The notes below the pieces were generated by a model that worked only from the letters and a program-made list of their open reading frames with translations, ran no database searches and had not been told where the DNA came from. The position numbers were made by a program, and so were the translations under genes. From assembly GCF_000208865.1 (NCBI RefSeq), contig NC_018396.1, positions 4,087,101-4,151,100 on the forward strand: a DNA stretch of 64,000 bases. The letters run 5' to 3'. The stretch comes from Neospora caninum Liverpool (lineage: Eukaryota; Apicomplexa; Conoidasida; Eucoccidiorida; Sarcocystidae). Shown piece after piece: positions 11,693 through 25,372 of this stretch; within the stretch, counting starts at the first letter, position 1, and every line of letters starts with the position of its first letter.

Positions 11693-14600
11693 ATATGTAT
11701 ATGTACATACACATATGCATATAAACATTCATATATGTATATATGTATGTCTATATGTCTATATGTATATGTGTATGGGTGGATTTGTGGATAGGTGGGG
11801 CCCGACGTGTCTGGGTCGAACCGAAAGCACATTTTCTTTCTCTAAATATACATCTATCGGTTTCTCTCTCTTGCTGTCTGTATCTGTGCCTATCTGTACG
11901 TCTTTATGCCCACACCGTGTGTCTGAGGAAGGGGACTTCAGGTGAGGCTCGGTTCTGGAACGTTGCCGGGGAGCACTTGCATGTGCCTGTGGAAAGGGAA
12001 TCCGAGCTGCAAGTCCATCCCCCTTTCGATGACTCCACGGACACTGGCACGGCTGCACGTGACCCCCACCGGTGTGTAAATAAAGCACATGAAGTCTGTC
12101 TTGCGCGCGGTCTGTCGAGGCTAAGCCGATGAGCTGGTGATGCTTTTCGTTTGCGCCTTTCGCTTCTGCATGCGCTGTCTGTTGCCTGTTGCAACCTTTC
12201 GGGGCCTTTTGCAGATTGAAGACGTGAATATGCCGACCTTCTTGTCGCGAGGCGGCCTCGCGTTCTTCTACGTGATTTGCATCAACATCGCCCTTTGGCT
12301 GAGCTTCATGCTCCTGCGGTGAGAGAAACCAGGAAGAGAAGATCGAAGGCATGCTCTCAGAGTACACCTCTTTTAATGCAGTCACGAGCTTTGTCTAATT
12401 ATTGCCTCCGAGAGAGAACACAGTGACGAGCGAAGAATTCAAGGGGAGAGGTGAGCGAGGGGCGAACGCAGCAGGTGGGAGACGCCCAGACAGGCGCGCG
12501 AGACTCGATTTCACTCGAGGGAGAAGGGCGGAAACCTGAGAGCAGAGCACCCAGAGGTGGAGACGTGGAAGGAGCAAGGGTTGACGCCTCCGCTTGGTGC
12601 GAATCTCCTGCGCCGTTTCCCGCCGTACTCCACATTTTTTCGTTCGCTTTTCTCTCCGACCGCTTCGAGCAGCGACCGCGTCTGGCCGCTGCTAACGGCC
12701 CAGGGTAGTGTGTGGCCGCCGGCTTTTTCTGCAGGGCTTCGAAAATCCGAACGCGCATCCCCTTTCTTTTTTTTGCAGACTGGTGGTCATTCTGGGCGTG
12801 TTGAACTTTGTCTGCTACGAAATGCAAGGCGCGACTGCGTTCACTGCGACTGTCGATCCGGACATCTTCTACGTCATCTGGAGTGTCTTTTGCTACATCC
12901 TCTGGCTGAACAACTCGGACAGAAGTGAGAAAGAGAGGAACGAACGTTTTTCCTCGGCTCGCGGGTTTCCCGCGCTCACAGAGAGAAGACTTTTCTCTCG
13001 CGGGGCCTCCGCCCTTTGCCCGAGCTCCACCGGATCTCTGTTCGCTTCCGCTGGGGCAGGCTTTTTGAAGAGCTGGGATCCCTAAAGTCGCGTGTCTCCA
13101 GATGCGCCTCGCTCACCAGATCGCGCTAGGTTTCGGTTAGTGTGTGCGCGAAACGTCTCTGAGTGTCGTGGGTTGGCGCGTGCTTGCATTTCCAAGGCCC
13201 CAACTGCCCCGGGGAGCGAGGGCGGGAGAGGCGACAAAGACCGTTCGGAGGCTCTCTTGTGCTTTTCCCGCAGCGAATCTGGTCCTGGTGGCGAAGAACA
13301 CGGCGGACGTCCAGCCGCTTATGTTTTTTATCTTCTTCGGAAAAGACCTGTGCTTCCCCTCTTCGTCGCTCCAGATCATCTACATCTGCAACATCGTGAT
13401 GATAATTCTGAGCTGCCGGCGCCTCTTGCTGTCTCTCATGATTTTCGTCTTTGAGCTCGGCTTCCTGATGAACATGAACAACCAAGCAGTCGCGTACCTC
13501 AGTCGCTATTCTCGCCTGCGAAAGTTCAACATCAAATGGTAAGCATGTGGGCCACCTACCCGGCTTGCTTCACATCAGCTGCCACGCACACAGGCAGACC
13601 TGTGCCGATGTCCAAGACCCCAGCGGAGATGGAGACGGATGCGCAGGCGAACGACGTGCCGTGGCGTATACCTGGTATCTGTTCCGGGTGTCGATTCGTG
13701 CGTCTCTTAATATGGAGAAAGAGGTGCACAACTGCGCAGGAGAAAGAGTGCACGAATCTCCCCGTTCCCGTCGACTCCGTAATTCACGTCCCGGACTTCG
13801 TTGATATCCACCTCCCTATACCCGTATGTTTGCAGGTACCCATCCATACGGTGTACATTCATCTCGAGAAGTCTCTTTTTATGGTTTTACGTAGATATGC
13901 GTGTCGCTCTCTGTATGCTAGCGGAGAGGTGCGTCGCTATGCACGCCCGAGCAGAACCGTCTGAAGATTTTTGTACAACTCTGCCGCTCTGCTAGCTTAT
14001 GATGCCTCGCTGGATCTGAATAGTTGCATGCGTATTTGTGTGGGGATGTTCCGAGCTATCTCTCGGGTTACGTTTCTCTCTTCTCTCGACGCGCCTTCCT
14101 CTCCGTCCTCGCATCCACGGACGTTTCTCTGTCTTGCGCTGCCGGTGTCGAACCTCGTTTTCAGTCGCGCTCTTTGCCTCGGAAGTCTCCGAAAACTCGC
14201 TTTTAACTGCTCAAAATCGCCGCTCCCTGCGTTCGCGCGTCCAGGTGCACCTTCGCGGCACAGGCTGCGGCGGAGACGGAATCTTGCGGGAGCGAGACGA
14301 GCAAATTTGCGTCGAGACTGGAGAGCCTGGCTTACGGCTCCGGCCTCCAAGACCAGGGAGTCCCCGCACAGGCGCCTGGGCCGTTTCAGCGTGGCCCACC
14401 GCAGTGTTGTCCGGGCGGCAGCTTGCCTGAACAAGACGCCTTTCGCCCCATACAGCGGAACGCTTTCGCGGGCGAGGCGGTTGAGGGAGACGCCTTTGAG
14501 AAAATCAAACAGCTCCAGGAGGCGTCCCGAAAGGGGCCGAAAGAGTAAGAGACTACCCGGGAGACCATCGCTAAAGAAAAAAAGGCACATACGAGAGCAG

Positions 14601-17600
14601 AGCGAGAATTTGGCGCGCACGCGGCGAAAACGCACAGCGCCTACCGCTGGGGGAGACGGTGAAGTGGTGTGCTTGGTTGTGCATTTTTTTACATTCTCGA
14701 GAAAGAACACAGCGAAAGGACACGGGCGTCTCTTGCGCCTTTTTTTGCACATGTATCTCCACGCCGCGGTGACGTTGTGAGAGGTAGGTGAACCCACGCC
14801 CGCCGAGTCAAGGCCTTGTCCGTCTTCACCGTCTTTTTCCTGTCTCTGCTGTCTCCTTTTCTCTGGGTTTCCCAGTCACTTTACTGCGACACGGTCGGGA
14901 CTGCGCCACTCTGGCGAGTCCCTCCGCGAGGGGAAGACGCTGCTGAGAGCCGCGACTCAAGGCAAGGAACACGGGGTGAAGCACCTCCGCATTCGGCACG
15001 CGGCGACCGAGAAACGTCTCCGCGACGAATTCGGCACCGCCAGTGAGTCGCCGCGAAACCCGAAACGCGACGCGAGAGAGACCCGGCAACGGTGAACCGT
15101 CGTTTCCCAGTTTCCCATTGCGCCGGGGTCTAGAGGGCCTTCTCTTGGAATCGCAAATCCACCGATCTTCCTTTCCACATGCCGTGGACACTTCTCCATA
15201 TATATATATATATATATATATGTTTAGGCTTTTTGTGTGGTTCCAAAGTCCGAGGTCGCCTATATACACATAATATGTATATCGATTTGTAGAAATAGAG
15301 ACATGCATATATCCGGCATTTACACTTTTCCGTAGGTGTGTATCTGTTTGTATCTGCATTTCGTGGGCTGAGAAGGAGACAAGAGGTTCGGCAGTTGCTG
15401 GGGTTTCCGTGCTCGAGGCCGAGGGGCCGGGCGGCTTTGCGGCTTTTTGTTTCTCGGTTCGAAGTGCGCGTTTCTTCTCTGAGCGAGTGCACGTGTCTTC
15501 GTTTCCTGCGTCCCTCGCAGACCTTCCTCGGCAGCTGCATCCAAAGTACATAGAGAAATCGAAGACGTCCAAGATTCGAAACTGGCTGCTGATTCACTAC
15601 GTGTACGACTACGCGCCGGCCATGTTTGTTCGCTCCGAGCGCATTGAGTTGGTCCACAAGCCTGTCGCGAAGCAAGTCGCAGATCTTCTCTTCAAAGAGA
15701 TCATTCGGGACCAGTCCGAGCTCGAGGCGGCCAAGATGAGCCTCGCACCCTACAACCCGCTGCCTCCCACGGCGGCGTCAGAAAACCCAAATGCTGACTG
15801 CCCTGACGCCTCAGGCTTCAAAGGTAAAACGCCAACCCATACAGGTGCACACCCCGAGACAGGAAACAGACCTACACATCCATCTATGTAAAGATAAATC
15901 AATGCCTTCATGTCTCGCTCCCTATGCATGTAAATATATATAGTTATGTGACGCATTTGCGTATATATGTCTGTGAATAGGTTATGTATCTGGGAGACCT
16001 TTGCAGGCATGCATCTCTGTGTGCTTCTGTATGCATATACGTGTGTACATGAGGATAAGGAGACTACCGGAGACAGAGTGTCTCTCGTCGTCACGGGAAA
16101 AAGCCGTCTGAGCCTCGCTGGTCGCAACAAAGGGCAGAATACTCACATTCTGTAGACGAGAAGCAGACTCATTCCACCTAGAACGCAGACAAGTATATAC
16201 ATACACGAGGTTCTATTGATTTTTCCTTGTGGAATTTCTTCTTCTCCGGTAACTGCGTTCTCGCCGGCAGGCCTTTTTTCTTTTTTTTTCGAGCACCGGG
16301 ACCCATCGCGGTGCGGGAGTCACTTGAGGTCGGATCGAGTGTCTGTGATCTTCTCCCACCCGCCTAGGCTGCCTCTTCGCTTCTCTGCTTCTCTTTTGCC
16401 TCTGGCGTTTTTTTCGGTCCACCGTTTTGTCCCCCTTCCTGTCGCACTTGGCCTTTGCCCGCGGCTCCTCGCCGTCTGGTGCTTCTCTCCTTTTTTCTCT
16501 GCAGACCTCGCGGATCCCCAGAACGGCCAGCCGCCCGATCTGGTGTACGCAGCGTCTCCGCTGCCGCCGGGATTTGGGGAGTCTCTCAATGTTGGTCCCG
16601 AAGTTGCCCCTGTGGTCCAAGCTTTGTGCGGGAACCTGCAGCCAGAGAGCGAAGACGCAGCTCTCCAGTCGCTTCCGACCTCGACAGGTCCGTCTCCGTC
16701 CCCTCCACCAGCGTCTTCTCCGCAGCCTTCCGGATCTGAACCGCCGAATCTGGAGGCGAAGCCTGCGGAGAAAGCATCCACCGAGCACTCCGCACTAGGA
16801 GAGGCACGCGCTCCCGCGCCTGCCTCATCGCCGGTAGCTGGGTCGGAAGGGGACGGAAAAGCGCAGGCGCCTCCAGGTCCGACTTCTCTAACGCCCCCGG
16901 CGACAGTCGTCTGCCAGAGAGAGGCCCCGAGAACGCCGGGCGGGAACGACGCCGATCCGCGGAAACGTGGCCTCGCGAAAGGCGCGACTGCGGCCCTGTC
17001 GCTCTTGCAGGCGCAAGACTCGGAGGAGTTCGAACCCCTCGAAGGTACCGGAGGCGAAGAGAGAGGGGGCGGGGAAGGGGTGCAAAGTGCCGCGTATTGC
17101 ATTCTCAGGTCGAATCTGCGTACCATTTACTGTAAATAAGAATTCAAAGGATGTGGTGAAATTTGGTAAACACACAGCGGACCTAGTCATCGCGAAAACT
17201 GGGGGCAAGCGTTTCTTCTCGCGTTTTCAGGCGTGTGTTTCGAGACCCGCAGCGGGAGGGGATTGCGAAGAGAGGGAGGAACGGCTGGCCCCTTTCGTGC
17301 CATCGATGAAATACTGGGGAATCGAACCAGACGCCCTCTACGGCCTTTCTCAACCGCCGAACACGACCGGTTCTCCAGCGTCTCTCCGCGGTTGGAAGGG
17401 ACGCGCATTCGAAGCGCGTTACAAAGCGTCCGTTTTGGGGTGTCTCTGGCGGGTTTGCAGGTGATTTCGACTTCCGCGTGCTGGACAAACAAACCGCGAG
17501 TCTCCCGGAGCACCTGCGCACCAAACACTTTGAAACCCACACGCCGTTCTCCATCTCTGTTAGCCCCGACCAAGCCGATGTGGCCGAGCACCTTAGCCGC

Positions 17601-20600
17601 GAAGCAGTGAGTTTCCTAGCCGTAAACACGGGGGCTCTTTCGGGAAGACCGTTCCTCTGCGGCAACTCTGTCGCCTGCAGTGGCCATTCTCACGAGTAGA
17701 GCGAGCGAGAAAGGGAGAAGATTCTATCCCTTGTGCAGAATGAAACGGGATGGCCCGTTTTCAGATAGGCATTCACCTATTTCTATATACATCAACATGT
17801 TTACCTATACGTATATGTGTAGATTTGTATGTGCGTCCATGCCAGCTATGGGTGTACGTCTATTCGTCCATGGGATGCTGCTTCCGTTTCGTTTTGTAGC
17901 GGGAGTTTCCCGTCGAACACACCGTCTGTCCGTTCGCGATCGGCGAGAGCCGCCTCTGGCGATGCCGGCCACATATATACCTATAAATGTACGTATTTGA
18001 CAGTCTAGTCCACATGCCTGATTGCGTAAATCAGTAGATAGGTGAAGTGTGCACACACATGGTAGGAGGCGTTAAAGGATATGGGTGTTCCGCATCCGCC
18101 TGTTTTGTTTCAGGCAGCACAGTCTCCTGAGGCTACCCTGGAACATCGGGGCAAGGACGGCCATGACGGAGACCGTCGGCAAACACGGCTGGAAGTTGGG
18201 CCCCCGACACCTGTGACAGAGAGCCGGCCTCCCTTTTCTGCGTTCGCTCAGTTTTTTTCCTCGCCTTCGCACCAGCGAGCGTTCGACGGCGACGCTTCTT
18301 CGGGAGGGATGACGCGGGGCGTTTCTGGTGCTCGTGCCCCGGCCTTGTCTTCGCCGCCGGCGAAGCGAGGCGCAGACGCGAGAGGCGCAAGACCCTGCGG
18401 GCTCCGCTCGTGGGTGGCCACGAACAGGCGAGTGAGGCAGCCGCGGACGAGCACCTCGCCTGAAAGAAGCGAGGTCGAGTGTCTTCGCGTCATCTGCAAA
18501 GGGGATAGTGACGCGAGCCTGTCGGGCTTTGACTCAGAGGCCGAGTCGAGCGACGCCGAGAGCAAACAGGAGCGCATGTGGCTGCAGCGGGGTTCCTGGA
18601 GAACCCGGAAATCGTGGGCGGAGACTCTCGGCAGCCACGCCAAATTCTCGCATTCTGAGGACAGTGAAGCCAGCCGAGAATCAAATGAAGAGAAGAAGGC
18701 GTCAGAGCTGCTGCTTCGACCGTACCTCTTTCAGGCGCGACAGAGCACACAAAGGGGGGCGCCTCTTGCGGCCCTTTCTGCGGAGACTGAGCCGTCGCAA
18801 GTCCCTCACACACCACGCGCGACGCGCCGCATGGCGCGGCATCGCACCGTCGATCTTCCCCAGGAATCCTGCGACGAGGACCTTGCGGCAGTGCGTCGGA
18901 GACGCGGGGATGTAGAGCTGGTGCCCCGGAATAGAATGGTGGAAGAACGGAGGAGACAACAGCCGAAGAGGAACGCCTCTTCTCCGCAGGCGTACCGGGT
19001 CTCGGCGACGCACGGATTTGAACTGCCGGCGCTCTTCGGCTCTGCTGCTCCTGCAGCTGCCGACCCCGCAAAGAATGGGCCGCAGCCAGGTCCCGCGGCT
19101 CCACTGGGTCTCGACGGGGCGGAGGCCGCGGATGTCCCCTCGGGGGCCCCCGGTGAGGCGGCCGCAGCGACCGCTCGTTGGGCTCCGGAGACACTGCCGC
19201 CGGCCGCGCCCGTCGTCACGCCCACGGTCGCCCCTGCGAATCCGGGGAACTTCCTGTCACCCAATGCTGTGATTGACGGGGAATTCCTGAAGCCGCGGGT
19301 GAGGTCAAATGCCGTGTTTTGTCCGACGGGACTCGATCTCCCTGCACAGGAGGAGAAGGAAGAAGTGGCTGTAACGAGAGAATACATCGACTTGTTTTTG
19401 AAGCCAGAGGAAGCAGACGAACTAATGAAAGACGTTGACCTAGCAGGTGAGACGCACCACAACAGGCCCACCGAATATGGCAGGAAAGGTGCAGTCGCGT
19501 CATATGCATGCAGTCTTCAGAGGGCGTTTCATATGTCCATATACAAGTGATCGTTTTTTATTGGCGAAAGTCTACTGACATTTCTATATAGGTAGAGAGA
19601 CATGTGCCCATACTCAGTGAATTGGAGATACTCGCCCTATATGTATATATGTTTATTTGAATAGGGCTTTGTGTGCGTTGGGAAGAATACGGAGGGGAGC
19701 AAACGCGTGTGTTTTTGGTCGAAGGAGACCCGGGAAGGAGAGACACGACCGTTTCTGTTCTCCTTTCCGCGGCTGCAGGGCACGGCAAATTCAACGACGC
19801 GATGTTCAGGCGAGCGGTTGTCATCCTCTATTCCATGCGAAAAAAACTACTCAAATCCCTCAAGGTCCGAAGCGGCCCGAAGCGCTGCTTCCCACCTGTC
19901 TTTTTCCTGTTCACGCTTGACTGGCTTACCCGTGTCCTCTTTGCAGGCTTTTACCGCTTGTTCTTCCTCATTGCCAGTTTGCTGCTCTTTTCTTCTGTAT
20001 CCCAACTGCTTTTTCTCCCCGCCTTGTTGTGTCGCTGCGACTGTGCGCCCACGCACAGGGCTGCTTGCTGCATGCACAGTGTCTTCGGACCGCTTTGCCT
20101 TTGCCCGCCGCTCGTGGAGGCACCCTTTCCCCAGTTGAAACTCAGTTGAAACGCCCTCTCCCCCCACGTTGAGCTACCTTGTTCGACGTCTTATTCCTCT
20201 CTTCGTGGTATCTGTGTGAATACGCATGCATATATTCATGCAGTCTCATTGTCATTTTGTGCTGTACACACACACACAGATTTCTGTGAATAGAGACCTA
20301 CACAATATATATATATATATATATATTTGAGTATATATATATATATATATATGAGTATATATATATATATATATATATATTTGAGACCTACATAATGTAT
20401 GTATAGATTTACAGTTTGTTTTGTGCTTTGTGTTTTTCGTAGAGCCAAGCGAGCATCGCTTCTACAGTCAGTCGAATGATTTCCGTCCTTCTGTGGGTCG
20501 TCTCGTTCATCATCTTGCTGCTCGTCCTCGGAGTGAACATCAACACCGTCATTGTTTCCGGCGCCGCTTGTCTATCCGCCATTATTGTCGCCCTGAGTAG

Positions 20601-20877
20601 GAAAAAACACAGAGAACACTCTGCAGAGACCCAAGGCAGAGAGGGGGGAGGGACCGAATGAAGGAACGAGGAGAGAGTGAGAAGGGTATTTTTTTGTTTC
20701 GGTTTCCGCTGCATGCGATCCGACACCGCGAAGAGCAAGAGCTGTAGGCGTGTTGGCCGTCGGGTGGAGGACCATGGGATCTTTCAACAGTCACCTTCAC
20801 GCCCGTTTTTCTTAGGCCAGGTGCAAATACGTATTGATCAATGCGTACCTCTGCTCGCAAATATATATGTATATATG

Positions 20878-20939
<62 letters not shown>

Positions 20940-23141
20940 TATGCGAATATCCAGATATTCGTGCCTGCATTTCTTTCTAGATTAGGTTCCGTGTCGGCCT
21001 AGGTGCGAATAAGTGACGAGTTGTTTCAGAGCACAGACGACGTGCACGGGACGCGGACAGCTGAATTCACCTTTCAGATGCAGAGTGTACTTCTGCGTGT
21101 GCATGGGTGTCCTCTGTAACAGTGTCTATCCACATGTGCCCACAAAGCTCGTGCACGCATACCCGCGGATGCGTATGAAGACAGAGTATTTGGCGCGTGT
21201 GTCTGCTCAGGAAAACCCCGCATGTGTATATAGATATGAACAGATACGCAAAAATGTTCCTGTGTGTGTTGCGTTTGGTCTTTGCAGGTTATTTCTACCA
21301 GAATTTTGTGACAGCCGTGCTTTTCATTGCCGTGTCGAACCCGTTCAACGTTGGTGATCGCGTTCGGATCGACGGAGGTGAAATCCTTTACGTACGGAAG
21401 ATTCGCACCTACACGACTGAATTCGAAACTGCTCATGGACGGCCTGTAAGTTGATTTCCTTGCCAAGTCGAAAATCGGCAGCAAGGCTCATTCCTTAGTT
21501 GCGTCTCCGCGCAACACATCCACGTAGACATTCGTGTGTCCTCTGCATAGATTTGCAACCCCACGCACCTGGCTCGATCTGTATATCTATGCACCCACAT
21601 CTGTGCATCAATCTCTCCGCTGCATCTGTCTCCAGATCTCTCTCTACACGTCCGTGTATATCTATATCGCTATGTATATCTGTATCTATCCGTGTGTGTA
21701 TGTATATATATGGAAATCTGCCGATATGTCTTCACATCGGTCTGTTTTTCTATCGCGTTCTCGAGACCTGCTGATTGGTCTCCTGTCTCCTGGCCACCTT
21801 TCTGATCCGTCTGTGGAAACGCGACATGGGAGATCCCCCGGTGGACAGCGTGCACCTCTGAGCGTTCGTCTGTCGTCCTCAAAGCCGCTGCCTCTCACCG
21901 AAGGTTGCTCAGGCGCCCTGGCTTCCCCCCTTTTCTCTCTCTCGTCCTCACTCGTTTTCGGATGACTTAGTCTCCTTCGGGTGCGTTCCCTGCTCCTTCT
22001 TTCCAGATGTTTTTCAGCAACGCCGTGCTCTTCAACCGCGTCATCACCAACGAGTCGCGTTCGAAGAACTCGTGCTTCGAGATCCCCCTCGTCCTCGACA
22101 TTCGGACGCCCGAGAGCTCGATTCGCCAGCTGCAGGCCTCGATGCAGCGATACATGGAGAGCCGCAGCCTCGAGTTTGTTAAAGACACCTTCCGCATGTT
22201 CGTCACGAATGTGCAGCCAGGCCGTCAAATCGATGTACGCAGAATCCTTTCCAGATCTTGCATGCGAAGCAAACAGTCGCGAACAATCTCGAACGCCAGC
22301 GTTTTCCCGGAGTCAGCGGGCCTCTGTCAAGACACGGGACATTTCATACAAGAAAAGCACACGTGTGTTTGTGGGGGGCTGTCTCTCTGCGTCGATGCGC
22401 GTTTCCCTCCACCTGGCGCCAGTATGGCAGGCTGCATGCGTTGTAGAGCCGTTCCTGTGGTACGTCTGCTTGAAAGAGAGAGTGCCCTCAGTTTTACTGG
22501 CATTTGCTGGTTTTTCGGCTCTTTCTCGGCCTGCAGATTGCGTTTTGGATGACGTGCGTCGAAGGGTGGGGGAACTTCCTGAAGGTTTTGCGGACTCGCA
22601 CAGACGTCTACTTTTACCTTCTGAAGCAACTCGCGCGCCTCCACATATCGTTCCAGCTGCCGCTCCAACCCATCCACTTCCCCTCCAGCGCCTCCCAGGG
22701 GGGCGGAAATCCACCGGGCCGACTCGCGCCGTCGTCCACACCGCAGGAAAGAAAAGTCGTCAGCGCCGGTGGTAAGCGGCACTCTCAAACGGATGCGATT
22801 CTCTTATAGCCCAAATAGACATACATGGATTCACTTACGTATATGTAAGGGTCGTGGGGATGCGAATGCATGAGTGTGTCAGCATATAGAGATATATGCA
22901 CACCCTTGGGAGTAGGTGAAGAGGGGATCATGACGCGAGCAGAGATTTCGACAGGTCCTCAGCAATGCTGGCCAGAGCGAACGGATTATGCTCATATATA
23001 TATATATATATATATATATTAATGTTCGTATGCACATGTGTTTATGATCCTATATATATATATATATATATATATGTATACGCCTAAATCTCTACATAGA
23101 TAGGTAGGGCAGCGGCTCCTTTGCAATTAGAGAAAACGGTG

Positions 23142-23177
<36 letters not shown>

Positions 23178-24099
23178 GTATATATGTATATACATGCATA
23201 TGTGTGTGTCTACATGGAGAGTAGATTCCTTTCCGTGTCTGTTGGGGATTGGCTCTGGAGGGTGGAGCTTTGGGCGTGCTCTTGTCTTTTGTGCTCCACT
23301 CTGCACACGAGAGTGTTTTCCCCACGTGTTTCTTTTCCCTTCTGCGTTTACGCGTCTCTTTTCAGCGGCAACCCAGCAGTTCCAGACCTCTCCCACGCAC
23401 GGCAAGTCACTGCCGCTTTGCCTGGCCTCGAGTGCGTGGGGTGATGGCTGTCTCCAGCCCGAAGTGTCTCCTTTTTCCTCGTCTCCGTTTGCCGTCGAAG
23501 CGTGGCCCGGAGTCGACTGCATTCGTGTCAGTTCTCCTCTCGACCCTGCGCCGTGCCGCGGCGACGCGAAGGCCGCGCGACGCAAGGGGCAGCGGCTCTG
23601 GGAACGGGCTGGGGAGCTGGCATCGGGCGTCTACGCCTCCGCGACCGCGTCCGCGGCTCGGGCCGCGAGCTGCGTTGGGCTCCGTGGAGACGGAGGAGAC
23701 AGTTGGGGCGAGAGAGCGCGGCGAGAGAGAGGCCGCGAGTCTGGCCCGCTCGATAGAGAGGTGAGGCGGTGGGGTTCCAAGTGGGTGGCTGCACGCGCAT
23801 CCACGCGGCTCAGAGAGAGGAGAACCTTCCGAGAGGACCAAAAGGCAGAGACATCTCTTCGCTCTGCGTCGAGCGAGGAAGAAAGCCGCCTCCTTGAAGA
23901 CCGCGAAGACTTGCCTGCGGTCTCCAGACAGCGTGTGAGCGTGAGTGGACTGCAGCGAGGGAGACGCTCGAGAGAAAAGGAGACAGTGAGACGTAGGCGC
24001 CCTATGCAGGGACGCGAATCTCGCGCTGCTTCGCCGTCTTCCCAGTCGCCGGCGCGACTGGGTTGGGGGAAAAGGGAGAGACAAGCTCTCCTACCTTGA
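10536..24099 (+). CDS. MscS-family mechanosensitive ion channel, about 1775 residues, 16 exons
   Basis: Exons: 10536-10667, 11191-11598, 12215-12318, 12779-12924, 13274-13538, 14245-14544, 15465-15823, 16505-17044, 17461-17606, 18114-19446, 19779-19864, 20443-20596, 21288-21445, 22007-22234, 22537-22771, 23366-24099. All junctions keep phase; the sum is 5328 nt. About six membrane helices lie in exons 2-5 (first near residues 126-147; later [14 protein letters not shown]). Then comes a long Ser/Pro/Glu-rich cytosolic insertion (exons 7-10). The MscS module spans about residues 1245-1530: exon 11 has [20 protein letters not shown]; exon 12 has the pore helices ([14 protein letters not shown], then [15 protein letters not shown]); exon 13 has the beta-domain signature [15 protein letters not shown]; exon 14 has [18 protein letters not shown]. 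The layout resembles plant MSL and fungal MscS homologues, which open under membrane tension to relieve osmotic stress. The C-terminal 240 residues are Arg/Ser/Glu-rich. Weak points: exon 1 extent, the exon 7 acceptor, and the non-consensus donor after exon 11. Confidence 0.85.
11624..11770. repeat. TA-rich microsatellite in MscS-like intron 2
   Basis: Two long TA runs are followed by an imperfect ATATGTATAT series. The tract sits a few bases downstream of the exon 2 donor at 11599 and is excluded from the coding sequence by phase and composition. Confidence 0.8.
20292..20395. repeat. Compound TA array with a duplicated flank, MscS-like intron 11
   Basis: Three TA arrays are separated by short TTTGAG/ATGAG spacers. 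The flank GAGACCTACACAATA on the left reappears with one change and one indel as GAGACCTACATAATG on the right. This looks like a local duplication of array plus flank, lying about 50 bases before exon 12 of the channel gene. Confidence 0.7.
20868..20942. repeat. TA/GTATATATAT array in MscS-like intron 12
   Basis: TA runs interrupted at near-regular spacing by TG, giving repeated ATATATGTATAT units. Intronic by position between exons 12 and 13 of the channel gene. Confidence 0.8.
22991..23180. repeat. Cluster of TA arrays in the last MscS-like intron
   Basis: Three separate TA runs (about 22995-23020, 23051-23075 and 23143-23175) lie within 190 bases in the intron before the final exon (23366-24099). 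Confidence 0.8.
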
Positions 24100-24540
24100 G
24101 CCAGACGAAACGACGCCCCGACCACACAGCGAGGGACACGGCGAGACGCGGAGAAGAGCCGAAGCCGCTGCTGACGGTCCTGTTCACACGTCCCAGGGTG
24201 GTGGCCAGTCGCCAGGCCGGGTCCGCTTGCTCCGGGATCGAGAAGCGCGCCCGCAGGGGAGGAAACAGCCGGCGATGGATACAGAGGGCGACGTTTGTGT
24301 GTTTTGGTCTTTTTTTGTGGACGAGTCGCAGCGAGAAAGAAACAAGCAGGTACAGCGAAGAGAGCGAGAAGGCTGGAACCACGGACTCGCGGTATGTGTA
24401 CCCGCGCGTCTTGCGACTTTTTTGGGGTCTTTTCGCCCCAGTTTGGTTTTCGCGGTGTATCCCCGTCTGCCGCCGACATAGGGCGTCGTTGTCCCTGTCG
24501 ACGTGCAGGCCAGCCCGGAGAAAGGAAGAGTTTCGTGCTC

Positions 24541-24564
24541 CACACACACACACACACACACACA
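24541..24564. repeat. CA dinucleotide array
   Basis: Twelve consecutive CA units in the convergent spacer downstream of the MscS-like stop codon. Confidence 0.9.
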
Positions 24565-25327
24565 TGTGGTGGAGAGCGTCGATGCGTTAACAGCCTTGTC
24601 CACATTCCGTGTTCGTACACTGCACACACCGTGACGTGTGCACTGCTGAGTGCCTGCTCATGTCAAGTGACTGCCTACGTGTTCATAGCTGAGAGTATGT
24701 CAATCCATTCATGGGGACGCCCCATGTTTGTGCGTCCCTCTGTACACACACTTGTACATATGGATGTATGCATGTATGTATGTCTGTATGCATGTATGTA
24801 TGTAGATGTGTATTTTGCGTCGATGCGTGAGTGACTGTTATGCAAACTCGATGGCAGAGCCAGGTCGTGCGTGCTGGTTGCTCCCGAACAGCAAGTTGGG
24901 CGTCTCTGAGTGGTGGCTTCTTGCGTGAGGGAGAGTCGCGGGCGTCACTGAATCGACTGCCTCCATACACGTGGATTGGCCGTCTGCATGTGAAGTTTTC
25001 GTGGACCGGGCCCTCGCGCGCGCGCGGGCCCCGGAAAACCGATTCTTTGTATCACCGGAATACCGCATTTTCCGACACAGACCGGACGCCCGTCCCCGGC
25101 GCTAAAATAACCAGTTCCTGCAGTCTCGCAGAGTTTTGAAAGAAAGGCCGTTGACAAAAAGGACTAAGAAAAACCGCAAAACCCTCGGCTCGCAAAGACC
25201 TCGTCGGGGTATCCTCTCACGCTGCAGACGCTTCAGGGACTATCCATAGACACATCCTTTCAGCGACATCTACATACATATATCTATGTATATATAAGTA
25301 TATATGTATGTATATATATGTATATAA

Positions 25328-25372
<45 letters not shown>

